Positions 23,577 to 38,000 of a DNA stretch of 64,000 nucleotides are shown here, in pieces. The first letter of the stretch is position 1, and each line of letters starts with the position of its first letter. This stretch comes from Loxodes magnus (lineage: Eukaryota > Ciliophora > Karyorelictea > Loxodida > Loxodidae). The notes beneath the pieces were generated by a model. It saw only the letters and a program-made list of their open reading frames with translations, did no database searches and was not told the origin of the DNA. The DNA is taken from assembly GCA_946699065.1 (NCBI GenBank), contig CAMPDV010000111.1:704913-768912 (forward strand), given 5' to 3'. Position numbers and translations under genes: made by a program.

Positions 23577-24576
23577 TTTATAATGTTAAATTAAAGGCCT
23601 TATAAACTTAAGCTATAATATTTTATTAGTTTTAATATAAAATAAAGGAGTATAAAAATATAATAAATTTATATAAGTATAATGATAAGAGATAAAAGAA
23701 ATTAAATTACTTATATAAAAGATATCATACTAAAATCTTAGCAATAGCTTTATTAGCTTTATATTTTTAACTTAGTCTATAAGTATTTTAAAATATTGTA
23801 AGATCAACTCCAAATTGTTAAAACCATTTTTAATCAAATCAATAAGCTTGCAAATCAATATATTTTCATACTAATAATAATAATATATAAGCATTTCTAA
23901 GTAAAAAACTAAATAATTTAAAAATCTTAATTTATCTTTTAAATTAGCTAAAATACAAATTTTATTTTAGATTATAAAATTTCGTTTAATAGTGAAATAA
24001 AATAAAATAATCTTTTATCTTTATTAATTTATTGAAAAACGAATTTAGTATATTAAATTTTAATTTTTAGTTTACTATAATTATTATTTTATTAATTTTA
24101 AAGAATTAATAATTTTTTTCAGAATTATAAATATGTAGATTTATGATATTCACTTTTATTCAATTTTCATGCTTATCATAATTAAGCATATTTTGATAAT
24201 TTCTATAAAATTTAAAATAGTTTAAATTAATTTAATAGATATTCATAAAATTTTATGTTTTTATGAATTTTAATTTTATTTCTTTAAAGTTAAGAAATTA
24301 TCCTTAATTTTCTTTATTTCATCAAAGTTAAATAAATAATTTAATAATTATTTTTTATAATTTTATTATAATATTACATGTAAAATTTCAGTTTTATTAA
24401 TATATTTTAAAGTTGTAAAATCATTTAAAAAATCACATTTTTTTAATTGTTTTTAATAAAAGAAATTAAGAATTTGTAAATTATATTATTTTTATAAATA
24501 TAAAGTTATTAATAACAATCTTTTATAGAAATATAAGGAAATAAGGAATTTTTAAAATCACAAAGTTATATTTTTA
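23577..24576. other. HMG-kelch intergenic spacer, block 2
   Basis: Noncoding; inverted relative of the block 1 spacer. Confidence 0.5.
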
Positions 24577-25010
24577 TCAGCACATTGCTTTTCTCTTATT
24601 CTACTTCTAGCTCTTCTATTTTCCTTTTTCTTTCACTTATTTTTCTTATTCTAATGTAATAGTTCTTCTTATCCTTCAAAATGTCCTGTCTCTTCATAAT
24701 CTTGTAACTATTTCTGAAATCTCTTTATATCATTTTCGTACAATTAGGTGTATTTTTACTTTCCTTTCTCATCCATACTTTACCATATCTGTGCTTATTC
24801 TTTCAAAAATACTTTATACTTCATTCCTTCACCATCTTCTTCTCCTGCTGCTTCCTTTTTATCTTTGAATTCTTTGGCTTTTTCAGTTACATAGAAAGAG
24901 TAAGCAGTTCTAGGATTGATAGGTCCATAAGGATCTTTATTCCTGTTGATTCTTTTAGGTCCTTTTTTTTTAGATTTTTAGATAGTTTCATTCTTCTTAG
25001 GGGGAGTAAT
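24577..25010 (-). pseudogene. HMG-box gene copy 2, start lost and frameshifted
   Basis: Closely matches copy 1 base for base. The start codon position reads ATT (25008-25010) instead of ATG, with no upstream in-frame ATG in the short leader. A one-base deletion near 24656 (CTATTACAT against CTATTTGCAT) shifts the charged tail. The HMG box between is still readable, including the helix III region with TGG. The terminal TGA is kept at 24577-24579. It could be rescued only by a non-AUG start; decay is the simpler reading. Confidence 0.85.
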
Positions 25011-25065
25011 TTTTATATAGTAGGTATAAAATAAAGTTTTTATTAATTAATTTCAACTAAAAATG

Positions 25066-25322
25066 TTTTTTGGACCAGAAACTCTTTCCAGTTAGACGAA
25101 CCGACGCTCTCTTTTTTAAGGTATAACGGGGATATCCTGTTATGTTCCAGACACAGCTGCTAGGGAGCTCCATTACTATGAACAGACAGGCTTCAAGCCC
25201 CTACCAAGAGTGGATAATCTCGAAGACAGTGTTCCCTTCAGAAAAGGACTCTAGCAGGGACTTTCTCAGCGACAGGAAAGGAACTTGTTCCTAGCCATAA
25301 AGTAAGGAAGTTGATTCCAGAA
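25066..25322. repeat. GC-richer dispersed repeat, copy 1
   Basis: A stretch far richer in G+C than its surroundings and without a convincing frame. It matches the reverse complement of 43421-43715 in a colinear series of blocks (GGATATCCTG, AGGGAG.TCCA.TA, GACAG..TTCAAGC, CATCGACAGG/CAGCGACAGG). Two diverged, oppositely oriented copies suggest a SINE-like or structured-RNA element. No clear tRNA A/B boxes seen. Confidence 0.5.
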
Positions 25323-28300
25323 TGTAAATCTCAGCTTGCAAAATATTGTAAATGATATAAAATAATAATAACTGTCTATTGGCTTTAATAAATATGATTC
25401 TGGTTTTATAATAGTAATAGTTTGGTTTTTATAAATAATGAATAGTTTGAATATAATATTAAAGCTCATTAGTTTAAATTAAAAGATAATCTCTAAATTA
25501 ATAATTTATATCTAAAAGTAATTTGATTAAAGAATTTTGTATAATAGAGTGATCTAATTTAATAATAAGAGTATACTTAATTGATTAAATAAATAGACTT
25601 AAATATATTATTTTTAATCTTATACTCTAAAATAAAAACAAAGTTCCAATTTTATTTAATTAGTTCCTTTTAGAAAGGATATTTATCTTAATTAAATAAA
25701 TAAATGATGAGCTATTATTAAGTAAATTAAGAGAATATCGATTCTATATTTTATAATTTAGTAAATTATCTATGTCACTCTAGTTTGAAACATAAAAAGA
25801 AGAGGCATGCTTTAGGTATAGAAACTAAAGATTTGTTAATTTAAGTATAAGATAAAAGTTTAAGATAGATGAAAGGTTTATTTTCTTATTAATTAGATAT
25901 TTATCTTTTATTTATTTTCAAATTAGTTATAATTTACTATTTATTCATGCTCTTTTTAATTACTTTACTTTATTAAATTAATAGGCTTATATAACTGCTA
26001 ATTTATAGTAAAGGCATTAGTGCTTGTGATTTTCAGCTTTTAAAGCTATAAGCTTTATACTTATTTGGGATTATGCTATATGATTATAAATAGATATATC
26101 ATTCGAGTTTTAGTTTATAAATTGGAGCAGGTAATTTATAGTGAAAGAGGGAGTTACTATTTAGTTATCGAAAATAGCTAAGTAGTTATTCTAAACTTTA
26201 TAACTCTTTTAGCAAGATATTTTATAGAAATAGCTTTGCAATTTAATAATTACTCTTTATAAGTTTTACTACAATAGATAGTATAAAAAGGAACAAAATA
26301 TAAAGATTCCTTTATTATGGATGAACCACTTATTAAGTAAAAATTGTTCATCAAATTATATGAACTTTTATTAAAGCTCTTAATCATTTAAATAGAAATT
26401 ACCTATTTAGGGATTCTACATTTACCTTTTCCTAGAAATTACTTTAAATCACTTTTAATGATAACTTAGCTACTATTATACTAAACTCAAAGGTTAGTTA
26501 TTAATAGAAAATATTTAAACTATTTTATTTAAAAAGTAGAGAATAGAAGAAGTTGTAAATGAAGAGTTTCATGAGCAGAAGAAGAGAAGTTAGGAATATG
26601 ATACATTGAGATAATTAAATTTATTATTTTTAAATAGAAAAGATATTTAGTTTAAGAAAATAGCATTTCTTTTATTTATAAGTTTAAGTGTATTATGCTA
26701 TTTTATAGACAAACTATTTAAGAGTTTATATATTAACCTGGCTATTATATAAATATTTAAAAGTATATAAACAATTATCTAACTAAGTTCATTAAAAACC
26801 AATTTTAAACTAAGATACTAAAATATGACTATAATATACAAACATTTTATAGCAAATAAATCTATTTTTACTCAAATTGTTTGGATAAAAGATTTAAAAT
26901 TATAAGACAATTTCAAAATATAATACTCAAACTTTAAGTATTCAGTTATATAAGAATTAAAAAAGAAACTTAACTATTAAAAAAGGTTTTCTAATAAAAA
27001 AGTCTAGTACAAGATTAATATAAAAACGTTTATAAGTATAATTTTTATTTGGAGCAATAATTAAAATATAGAAAGAAGTCAAAAGTTTATTTATTATACA
27101 TTAAACTTTTAATTTATCAAGGTTTTATTTAAATTCTATCTTTCTTTTATCTTAATACTACATAGATAACTTACCTTAAATTATGAATAATCTTAAAAAT
27201 AGGCTCTAAATAGTTATCATATCTATTTTTATTAAATAAAGCTGGAAAAGTTGTTTGATTTTGAAAAGCAATAAGTTAATTAATCTTAGATTTGAAATAT
27301 ATGGATGTAAAAGTAGTCTGCGAATAATTATTTCTAACTAAGTCTTGAAACTTATTGCTTCTATTAATTATTTTTTGCTAATTACTTTTAGTATAAAATT
27401 TTCACTTAGGTAATTTTTAACCTTTTGCTTACTAAAATTCAAATATTCAACTAAGAGATAGATAATTAAAAAAGAAAGAAGATGCATAAAGCATAATTTA
27501 GTATGTTAGGGTATCTTTCTCTTATTTCCCTCTGCTTTTAGTGAAAAGCATACTTATAACCATTAACTTTATTAAAATTTACCTTGGCAATTTTATCAAA
27601 TTGATTAAATTTTGACTTTAAGCGAAGTTTTATTATTTAAGTTAGGAAGTAAAAGAGTATTAATAAAAATTAAAAATCTTAAGATAATTTAGATTTATTG
27701 AAGAATGCTTTACCTAAGCTAAACATAGTTAAATTATTAAGCTTGACAATTATTTCATTAAATAGTCTATTTAAACTTTTTCTTTAGAGGAAATTAATAA
27801 ACTTGGCTTTTAAATTTAAGAATAAAGCAAAAACTTGAAGGTTTCTTTTCAAAGTATAATTCGAAATTTTTCTTTATTGATTAACTTCCTAAATACAGCT
27901 GCTGAAATTTCTTCTTTTCCATCAAGTAGCTTTGTATCATTCTATATACATTAATAATTTCATTTTAAATAGACTTGATTTATCTACTTTTATTCTTATT
28001 CTTTTCCTACGACATTTTCTGAAAAAGCTAAATCTTCAGGAATTACATCGAGGACTGCTGTCAATATATAATCTCTTGTGCAGTTTTTCCTTTAAAAATA
28101 TGTTATTTTTGTATTTAGCGTTAAGCTAAAATTACTACTGATATTTTAGACTTCTTTTAAATCTCATAAACCACTTAGCAGTTAAGTTTCTAGATGGATT
28201 TTAAATATAAAAAGGAAATAAAAGCAATCAGCATTTCTTTCTGCATAGGTTATAATTGGAGAGATTTCTTGAGGTGACTTGAAATAAAGTTGAGGAAGAT

Positions 28301-31200
28301 TGTCTTTAACTTGATACTTAAGCATTTGAATAATATTTAGTTTTAGCGTTATAAATTTTAGATTTGTAGACTGTTGTTTCTTAAGACTTTCTAACTTAGT
28401 GTTGTAAATATTTAAAGTAGAATAAAATATATCTCTATAATTAATAGACTAATATCTATATACACTTAATTAAAATAGCTTAGTAAAGCATCTTAGTTAT
28501 TTATTTCTATTTCCTTAATCTTTTACCCTAAAGCTATATTAGCTATGCACCTTTTAAAGAACAATTCTAATATTTTATTTATTAATTTTGAAAGTTTTAG
28601 AATGCTACTCTTTAATGAGGTAGTGCAAGGACTAAAATTCTTCAACTAATAAATGCAAGAAAATTAGAATGAAGAAAGTTAAGCTCTGTAGTTAATATAA
28701 TGCTAGATAGACTCATTAATGCATTTTGATAATATCACATCAGAGGATTATAGAGTCATAGCATAAGAGAATTAAGCTAAAATTAACTCTTTAACAAGAA
28801 ATATCCTATAAGCAAATTTAACGAGCAATGGGATAAATTGAAGCCTGGATATATTAATGAAAAAGCCTTTAAAAATGATATTAGTTCTTATTTTACTCAT
28901 ATTAACTATAGAAGAAAGAATATATATAATAGGTAGAAAAGCCATTAGTTATAAGGTATATTAATTTAGAGATAAAGTTTAGTCATTTAAGTTAGATATT
29001 CAAGTGAAAGCTTATTATAAGTTCTTTGTATTTTAGCTATTAAGTTTTGCTATTGAAAGATGTTATACTAAATTGATTGAAAAAGCATTACATTAATGTA
29101 AGAGAAATTTTATGGTTTGCAAAAAGAGAGTTAACACATATCAATACGAATCAGTTAATTTAGCATCTCAAAGATAATCTAGCAATATAATAAACAAAAA
29201 AGGATTGATAGATATGGAATAAAGAAAAACTCAATTTGATATGATAAATACTCTTAAGAAAACAAGCCAATCTATCAGGCAGAAATAAATAATTTAAAGA
29301 TTATTTTATAATTTTATAAAATAGGAAAATAATGCTACTTTAAACCTCTAAATTAACTAAATCCTAAGGTATTTAAAATAAATTGCTTAAATAAAGCATA
29401 GCAAGAATATTAATTATAAACAGCTAGTTCGAAATTAATAACTAAATGGAATAAATTCCTATAACCTTCTTAACGAAATCCATAATATAAAAGAAATTTA
29501 ATTTAGAGTTATATAGCCCTAGTTATTATAAACATTCCAATACCTTTTATATTTATTTAAATAAAAGAAGAAACTACTTTATTATATGCCATATTCTATT
29601 AGCATGCTATTAAGCTATAAGGTTAAAGCTAACTTTTTCATAGGATGCATCTTAACTATTCAAAGTATCACACTAATTACGTTAAATTTCTAAAATATGA
29701 ATTTAGAAAGCTAATAAAGAGATTTAAAATAATGACATAAGATAATCTTTTTTATTCATTCTTAAATAGATATTTAGTATATTTTAAAAAGTCCTTTCTG
29801 TGAGTTTTGGTGATAAAGCAAAATAAAGCTAAAATAATTTTTCATTTTAGCATAGTATAATCATTAACCTTGAGAACATTTCTCTAACTTTTATTTTCTA
29901 ATGAGGGGCATAAAGCACAATTTAATAAGAACAATAATAAAACTAAATTTTATAGAAGCTGAGGCAATTAATCTAAGGAATAATTTAAGCATTTTTTAAT
30001 CTGAAGTTAAGGAAATAAAGGGAATGGAAATAATCTACTCTCAAATAATTTTTATAGCAAACATTTCTAAAATCTAAAACCAATAAATTTTAGTATTTAT
30101 CAACTAAAACACTAATATTAAAGAAAGCTAAGAATAATCTAAGCTTTAGCTTTTCTTATAAGTTTATATTAGTTTACTTCTATACTTATTTATTGGCTTC
30201 AACTATTAGTAATAAAAGTAACTCTTCTAAACTTATCTACAGCTACTATAGAAAGTATTTCAAGGAAATTAATTTAAAATTTTAGTTTGAAGGATTGTAG
30301 CATTTAGCAAGATCTCATTAAATGATAACCTGCTTTCTGATATAAGTAAAAAGGCTTTGCTTAATCAAAAGTATGTAAGCTAGTTAATTAATAAAAAGTA
30401 GACTTTTTCCAATAAATAAGCAAGCATCAGCTAATATTTAACTAAGATTTATTTATAGAACTTAAGAAGCACTTTCAGTTAATTTTCATCAGAACGAATT
30501 GTAAATTTTATATGAACTTTTGGCTAAATTTTACTAAGCTTAGCAATCCTTATGAAATACCTTTGTTTTAGCTTTTAAAGGTTTATAATAATGTAAATAC
30601 TTAATTACTCATATTTTAATATATATCTAAGCAAAACAATTTAGACTCAGCTTTGAATAGAAAATAAATTAACTTGAGTAAATAATTGAAAATGCATTTA
30701 AAGTAGTTTAAATATTCTATTAGCTTAATCTAAGTTTATACGAAACTAGCATAATTAACTTATTTAAAAACCTAAATTCAGCTATAAACATTAGAAATAG
30801 ATTTAATTAGGTGGAACCGGGTGATTTTATATTAGCAAGAATTATAAAAGAACAATAAATCATTTTATAAGATAACCAATATCGAAATTTAAGTAAATTG
30901 GATTCTTTTAGTTCAGATGCAAAAGTTAATTGATAGAGCAAATAGTTTTCTATATTATTGGCTAATTAATATAATAGACATTTACTTAAGGCCATCACCT
31001 TATTTAGCTTAGATAACGAAGCTAAAAAATAAGAAATTTAATTAATGTTCTATATTTTTATTTTTAAAGCTGTAATAGTTCTTTGGCTTTAAGAAACACA
31101 CTTAAGGAATTATAGCTAAATTATACTGTTATATTTTATTAAAGGTATCAATTAACTAAAAATAGATAAATCTTAGAATTAAGAGTAAAATATACAATTT
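25323..31200. other. Long region without a supported gene
   Basis: Open frames run for kilobases on both strands, and both give superficially protein-like translations because only TGA stops and the DNA is rich in the palindrome AGCT, which places GCT codons on either strand. No frame shows homology, domains or TGA avoidance, so I call none. It contains the orphan CAP-type upstream sequence at 26122. Confidence 0.4.
26122..26217 (-). promoter_or_regulatory. Orphan copy of the CAP-gene upstream sequence
   Basis: Matches 52182-52273 (the sequence just 5' of each CAP gene) over about 95 bases, in the same orientation, starting GGAGCAG.TAATTTATAGTG. It keeps both inverted repeats, including TTAGTTAT CGAAA ATAGCTAA, where the single stem change preserves pairing as G-U. 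No CAP coding sequence follows it. Confidence 0.65.
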
Positions 31201-32026
31201 CAGATTAATGTCGATGGACTTTTAAACCAGTTTGAATGTCTCAAATAAAATACTTTTAACTGTTTAAGTGAATTGAATATATTTGGCACAAGAGAGTTAA
31301 TAGTAATTTTAAAAAGAATGATATCTATTATGAATAAGGATATTTTAGTAGCTTTAAATTAAGAAATAATTAATAAAGTAAATAGAATAATTTAAAACAT
31401 AATCATCCTATTCATTATAATACGTTTGCTATTTGTTCTCGCCTTTGGTGAATATTTCATGATATTAGCTCTTCAATTAATGAATTATTAACTTTTATTA
31501 ATTATTTAGAGGTATCATTATACTTCTGTATTTCTTTAATTTCTTTCACTAAAATAATATCTAAGTCTATTTTATTTTTTTGCTGTAAGTTTCTTTGGTT
31601 CTCACCCTCACATTAATCAATTTAAATACTACTTGCTTAAAACATTTCTTCTAGATAACAGTATCTGGATGCCTACTTAATATTTAGAGATCATATTTTT
31701 AAATCTACCCAAAAGCTAAATTAATATTGGCATTAATTAAAAAGAATAAAAGAGAAATTTAGAATTAAAGAGCTACTTTTAAATTAAGAGTAAGTGGCTA
31801 CTTAGAAAGGTTTATCTATAAGCTTATTTTTATTTTCCTTTTTATTCATTTCTTATTTTATTAATTTACTCTTTTCCTCTATCTCTTAGTTCCTTCTGCT
31901 ATCAGTCATATGCTTTTTATTTAAGATAATAATCTGAAATATTTGCAAAAGCTAATGCTTTATATAAAAGGATTAATAGATAGTAAGGGTTAACCATTAT
32001 TAATGTAGTAAGAAAATTAATAAGAT
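31201..32026 (+). other. Probable upstream coding region of polycystin 1, frame unresolved
   Basis: The frame starting at 31201 has coding-like codon use, no TGA for over 270 codons, and several hydrophobic helices (IIILFIIIRLLFVLAFGEYF, FLILLIYSFPLSL). It ends at TGA 32026-32028 just as the polycystin frame begins. A short GT-AG intron, for example 32008-32029 (22 bases, GTAAG...GAG), would join the two in frame. Alternatively it is a separate overlapping gene. Between about 32025 and 32330 two other frames are also protein-like. Confidence 0.35.
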
Positions 32027-35000
32027 GAGATTCTTAAAGCTGTATCTATTATCATTTTAATACTCTCAAATTATGCTTAACCTAATTCATTTAAAAAGAA
32101 AGTCTGAAAGGATTTACATACCTGACCACTATTTATTCTATTCTTTGAAAATAAGTTATAAAATGTCATAAGAGTTATTTCAAAAGAATACTACGGAGTT
32201 AAATACTAATTATGAAAAATAAAATTATACAACTCGAAAAATTACTAGCTTGGAGATCTATAGACATAAGGCAACGAAGATAATCAATGAGAAGAAAAAC
32301 TATGAAAGCATGAATGGTTACCCGCTCTTTAAAACTAAGGTCAAATTGAATGAATAAAAAATAAAATTGCTATCTATGAATCGGATAGCGAAGATGAGTA
32401 AGAAGTAATTTAACTTAGAAAAAAGTTAATACCAGGCTCTTATGAACAAAAATTAGAAAAAGATGAAAAAGTAAGTGATGAATAGATCAAGCAAGGATTA
32501 GCAGATAATGAGAATTGATTCTATCCATATTTGATTCTCTGCATTATTTTTATTGCTTTGCTGAATTTAACAAATTTAGTCTACGAAACAGCCTAAATGA
32601 ATAAAGTTTTCCAAGATACTTTTAGATATAAAAAGCTAGATTAATTATTCCTTAACGAGTTGGTACAGAAAATTCCTGATCTTATTCTAAATCCGCTTTA
32701 TAATCCTTATGTACGCAGTTCTTAGATTTATCAGTGAGAGTCTAATGTGTTCTTAGGCATGAGGTTTTCACTTAAGCGCTCAAAAGTTGAAAAAATGACA
32801 GACAAAAATTATGCAAAAATTCTAAAGCATAAGAGAACGGATTGTGACTTCATAAACCCCTATTATAAAAATACCTATGAAAGCACAGAGTCATTTTCAC
32901 AGAAATAATGATGGAGTGCTCTAAGCTTGGATTAAGTTTAACTGTAAGATTTAGCAAATAGGTAAAATGAGACTTACGTGAAACAAAATGAAATAAACTA
33001 TAACTAATAGAAAACCTTTACATCCAGCAAAACCTAAACAAACTTACAACATTATATTGATCAAGTATCATATAATAACGATTTCAAGACTTATAAATAC
33101 AAAGAAGAGAATGGATTCTTAAATTCGGGAGCTTATACTTAATATTTCGCTTACAATGAAACAATGGAAAGGGTAATGTATTAGTACGCTTAAATGATAT
33201 AGTCTGGATGATTCGAAGTAACTGTTTTTGGATCTTTAGTAATCGAGTTCTTCTTTTATAATGCAAATTACAGAAATTTAGAATATTATTGCATCATTGC
33301 TTAGATAAAAAGTCCCTACACTGTGAAAGTAGAATAATATAACTAAGGAATTTACATAGAATTACTAGACTAAGATAATAAAGATTCAAAGACAGCCCTT
33401 TATCTAGGTATAGTTTTAGTGATTTTATCCTTTTTCTACTTTCTTAGAATTATTAAAGCAGCTAATGTCAATATTCGCTTTTATTATAGCAATGGGCAGT
33501 GCTAACTGAGCGTAAGATATCTGCTTTAGTTAATAGTCTTTATTATGATAGTGATTAGCATGGCTTTATGAATTGATATTCAGCTTGTTAAGGCAAACGA
33601 ATTAGAACTTCCAATCGAAAACGAAGATGATTTTAATGATTACGTTTCCCTAGCGATAGAATATCGTTATTTTGTAAGAATCGCTTCGTTGACAATAATT
33701 TCTATGTCAATAGAAATATTGGAAATCCTTACAAATAAGCTAGTAATTTTTGCAGTGTTTCTAGATTTGCTGATTAAAGCTAAAAATGAGATTTTTATGT
33801 TTTTTATAGTTTGATTTGTAAGCATTATGTCTTATGCTTTCGTTGGTGTTCTTTTATTTTATTTCGACACAGCTTACTAAGAGTTTTGGTCATCTTTATT
33901 TATGCTATTTAAGTTTTCAATTAAGCATCATCCTTATGATGATACCAATTTCGAAAACAGTTGGCTAGAGTATCAATTTTACAAGTAATGCTGATCAAAT
34001 GGAAATTGGATTATTCTGATTTCTTTCATTATTGTTCAAACCTTTTTCCTCAATTCCTTGATAACAGCTTAAGTATTATTCTATTTTGAAGTAATCAAGC
34101 ATTAAACTATATAAGTAACTCAAGCTTAGTCCTAAATACGCAAGCAGAAGAACCAGCAAACTAGAAGGCTTTGGATTAATTTGATTCTTTTAAGATAGAA
34201 TAGAAATAAAGACCTTGAAAAGGATATTTTAGAGTATGATTGGCTATCTAAGCAAATTTAACTGCTAACCAAAATAAAAGCTAAAGAGCATTGTTTATAA
34301 AGCTTCGATTCTTAATTGATAAGTTTTGATAAGGATAGAGATCAGTTTAATAAAGAAAGCAAATAAGAAGAAAAGAAAACTTATAGTAATAGTAAAAAGC
34401 TATAGAAGCAAAAAAATATTTAGCATTTCTGTGATTTCTCAATGCAAAAATAGTATCAAGACTGAGATAAAATTATTCTTGAGCTATATCGAAAAGCTTA
34501 GAGGCCAGCTATTGATGCTAAAATGGATTAGAAGAAATGGCCTAAATATAATTTTAGCAAGCATAATGAAATAATAAACTATTTTGATTTTACTTCTAAC
34601 ACAAGAGAAGTAATGCTGAGATGTATGCTAAAAAGACATATATTTCTTGAATATTCTATAGCTCATCAAAAAGAACTTCCTTGGTATTACAGTTTTATCC
34701 AGAATCTGTCTGAAATTCAACTTTTTCAAATATGCTTAAAAACTAAAGCGAAATCTTTGAGTACACTAGAAGAGCAGAAAGCTTAAATCTAAGATCAAAT
34801 AAAAAAGAACAGTCAGCAATGAGAAGAAAATATTCAAAAGGCTATGGAAAAGAAAAAAAGACCAAACTAGGAATGGAAATATGTCTGTAAGCTAATTCTA
34901 TATATTATCTACATCCTAATATTCTTTTCAACACTTAGCAAGTTTTTAAATTTAGAGTCTAAGTATCAATACCTGCAATTCTCAAATGAATTTCTATAAA

Positions 35001-38000
35001 AAGCAAAGTTTTAAAACTAAGAGTTCTATCCAGGAAAAAATTTAACTTTCTAAGACATAAAATTTGACTTTATGATATAAGACTTTTTACAGCAGAGCAT
35101 TTACTAATAGTTTTAAAGAAATAGCACGCTTCCTTAAGTATGACCTTAATTTTATGGAACTCCTATTTTTAGAGTAACGACAAGATTTACTAAAGTTCTA
35201 GAAAACAAATCTAAATTTTCCAAAAACTTGTGTCAAACCAGAAAAGAAACTGGAATAGTATCTCCTTATGATAAGAATTCAAATGAAGTTACTGAAACAA
35301 TTTGGAAAGAAAGAAATTTCATTTACAAGAAAAGTGGAGATAATATAACCGCATTCAGAGCAGGAGGATATGTAACTTTACTGTCTCAAGAAACACTACG
35401 ACATCTATAAGCAAACGAGAAGTATATAGTTGATAATATATTCGATTATCAAAAGAATTGCATGGTCTTTGACTTCATTTCCTTTTATAATCACAGCAGC
35501 AACATTAACTATTAGAGTTTATACTGATGCAATTAGCAAAGCGGGAGAATAACATCAAGTGCCTGAAACTCCTCAGTATAGGTAATAAAATTTAGTGAAC
35601 TTCCTCATGAAATAGTAGCTGGAATAGCTTTCATTTTTATATTTGGTTTCTGCTTTCTGCTTTCTGCTTTCTGCTTTTTGATTGAAGAAATGATGAAATA
35701 TTATAAGCAGTACTGTTTAATCTCCAAGAAAGGAAAAAGAAAGTAAAATGTTAAGCTATACTTAAAGAATTTACAACTTTAAGCTAAATTTAATCAGAGC
35801 AAGAGTTACCAGAAATAATTAGAGAATAGTAAAGGATGAAAGAAAAATTCCAAATAAATATTTAGTTTTACATGTGTGGTATTGAAATTTATTTTCGATC
35901 GTTTATAATGAATGATCATAAGCTTTTTAACCTATTCAACTAAGTCTATTTGAAGCTTGATTGATATTATGCACGTAATTTTATTCTTATGTTCGTTCGG
36001 TCTTTTAATTCAACTTACTTCCAACACAAGTTTAGAAAAAGACTGGTCAATTTATTACGTAGAAGCTGATTCAGAAATAGGTAATTTTTATGACTTTGCT
36101 AAGTCATAGCAAGCAGTAGCAAAGATGCTTTCATTTTATGGATTCTTCTTAATCCTGAAATTCATAAAATACTTCAATTTTTATAAAAAGTTTGCCATTG
36201 TTAAAATATTCATTCAAAGAGCACTAGATGATATCCAATCTACCCTGCTTCTACTCCTTATTTTGCTAGTAGGATTTACACTTATGACTCATAATGCTTT
36301 CGGGCTTTTATACTATAAGTTTGACCAAGAGTTATACTCATTTATCTTCTTTATAGAAATACTTAATGGAGTGATTCCAATTCATGAGATAATAGAAGTA
36401 GACTATAGCTTATCAGTTATTTTCATTCTGCTCTTCATTTTCATCTTCTACTTTACATTTAGAAGCTTATTTACAGCTAACATTAACGCTCATTACTAGA
36501 ACTACAAGCATTATGTTGATAATTACTTTCCAGGAGAAAGCAACTGAATGTAAAGTCTGCTGAAGCTAATAAAGAAAATAAGCTTAAAAGTGTTCTCTAA
36601 GATAAAAAATCTATTTAGTTAGCTTTAAAAAAAGCAAGAAAGTGACCTTTCTAAGTAGTAAAGTAAGAAGTAACTTAGCTCTCAAAGATAGAAAGCAACT
36701 AACCCTTCTTCTGAAAAGTTAAAAAGTATCATTTAACAATAAACTTAGTGAGAATCTCCTGAAATAGACTAAAAGAATTTATTTGAACTTGATAAAATGA
36801 TGAGACCTTACATTAAACTAAACTAACTATAATATGAAGCTTAGATCTAGAAATAAAATGATTAAAATGAGAAATCAAAACTAGAAGAATAAACGAATAT
36901 CAAGTTGCAAGTTTATCAAGACTAAATTAGATCAACTTTCTGATTAGGAAAACTTGAAGAAATGCTAGAGAAGAAAAATAACTTTGCCCTATTCTCCTTA
37001 GCAGGCTAATTGGAAGAAGAATAAATATGCATAAAAATAAAGCAAACTATTTATAACTTCAATAGAAATGCTAACTTCGATTTGTTCTCATAATTAGATG
37101 AGTAGCAAGAGGAATGACTAAAGTTTCCAGATTAATGGCAAGAATTAACCTTTAGAAAAGCGAATTCAGTTTTGAAGCTTAAGTTTTGGGAGGCTTATTA
37201 TGTTCAGAGAATTTAAGATTAAAAAGTTCAAATAAGAGATGCTAATTCAGGGTGGGATAAATTACAGTCACTATGTAGAAACAAAATTACTAAAGAGAAC
37301 TAACTTTTGAGCATGGATAGTAAGCTTTTTTGTTTGTGGAATATTCTAAGCCTGCAAGAAAAATTATCTTTATGATGTGGAGAATATAATAACCAAAACT
37401 AAATGCTAGATTAAATTCTCACTTTCCAGTAAATGAATCAAATCTGGCAGAAAACACCCTTTGATAGCAAAAGCCTGTATAAGAATTTCTCAAAGCTTAG
37501 AGTTGTAGTAAGCGAGGGCTATTCAAACTATACAATAGAATAGATTTCTAAAATGGAGTAGATATTCTATGAAAAAGAAGAAACTGAAAGTGATGCTTTA
37601 TCAAAATAGAGGAGAATCTTCTAAAAACTAAAAACTAATTTGAAATATCTTTTAATAAGCTATATCATCAAAGGAGATAATTAAGATGAAATCACCAGAA
37701 AACTATTCATCCAGAATAGCTAAAATCTCCCTGTTAAAGAAAGAATTTCATTTATACTTGAGGAAAAAAATAATAAACTGGGAGCAATCTTATAGCAAAG
37801 CTTTGAAGAGAAACTAATATTTTGAATAGCTTTAAATAAAACCTAGAAAATTTAGCTTATTCTTCACTGCTAGGATTCATTAGAAAGTGAAATAATGGAA
37901 ATGATAATGGATTGGGAATCAGATTTTTCATTATGAAACATAGAAAAGAACAATATAACTTTAATTACACAAATAAACCAAGAAACATACAATAAAAATA

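Noticed and set aside
25323-31200. Kilobase-long open frames on both strands
   Set aside because: With TGA the only stop, chance frames this long are expected. Both strands looked equally plausible, no domain was recognised, and TGA density is only mildly reduced.
35228-35410. 60-codon plus-strand frame as a gene
   Set aside because: Part of the second TOP domain of polycystin 1, ended only by a TAA read as Gln.
36125-36499. 124-codon plus-strand frame as a stand-alone gene
   Set aside because: It is the S4-S6 part of the polycystin frame, bounded by a codon that means Gln here.
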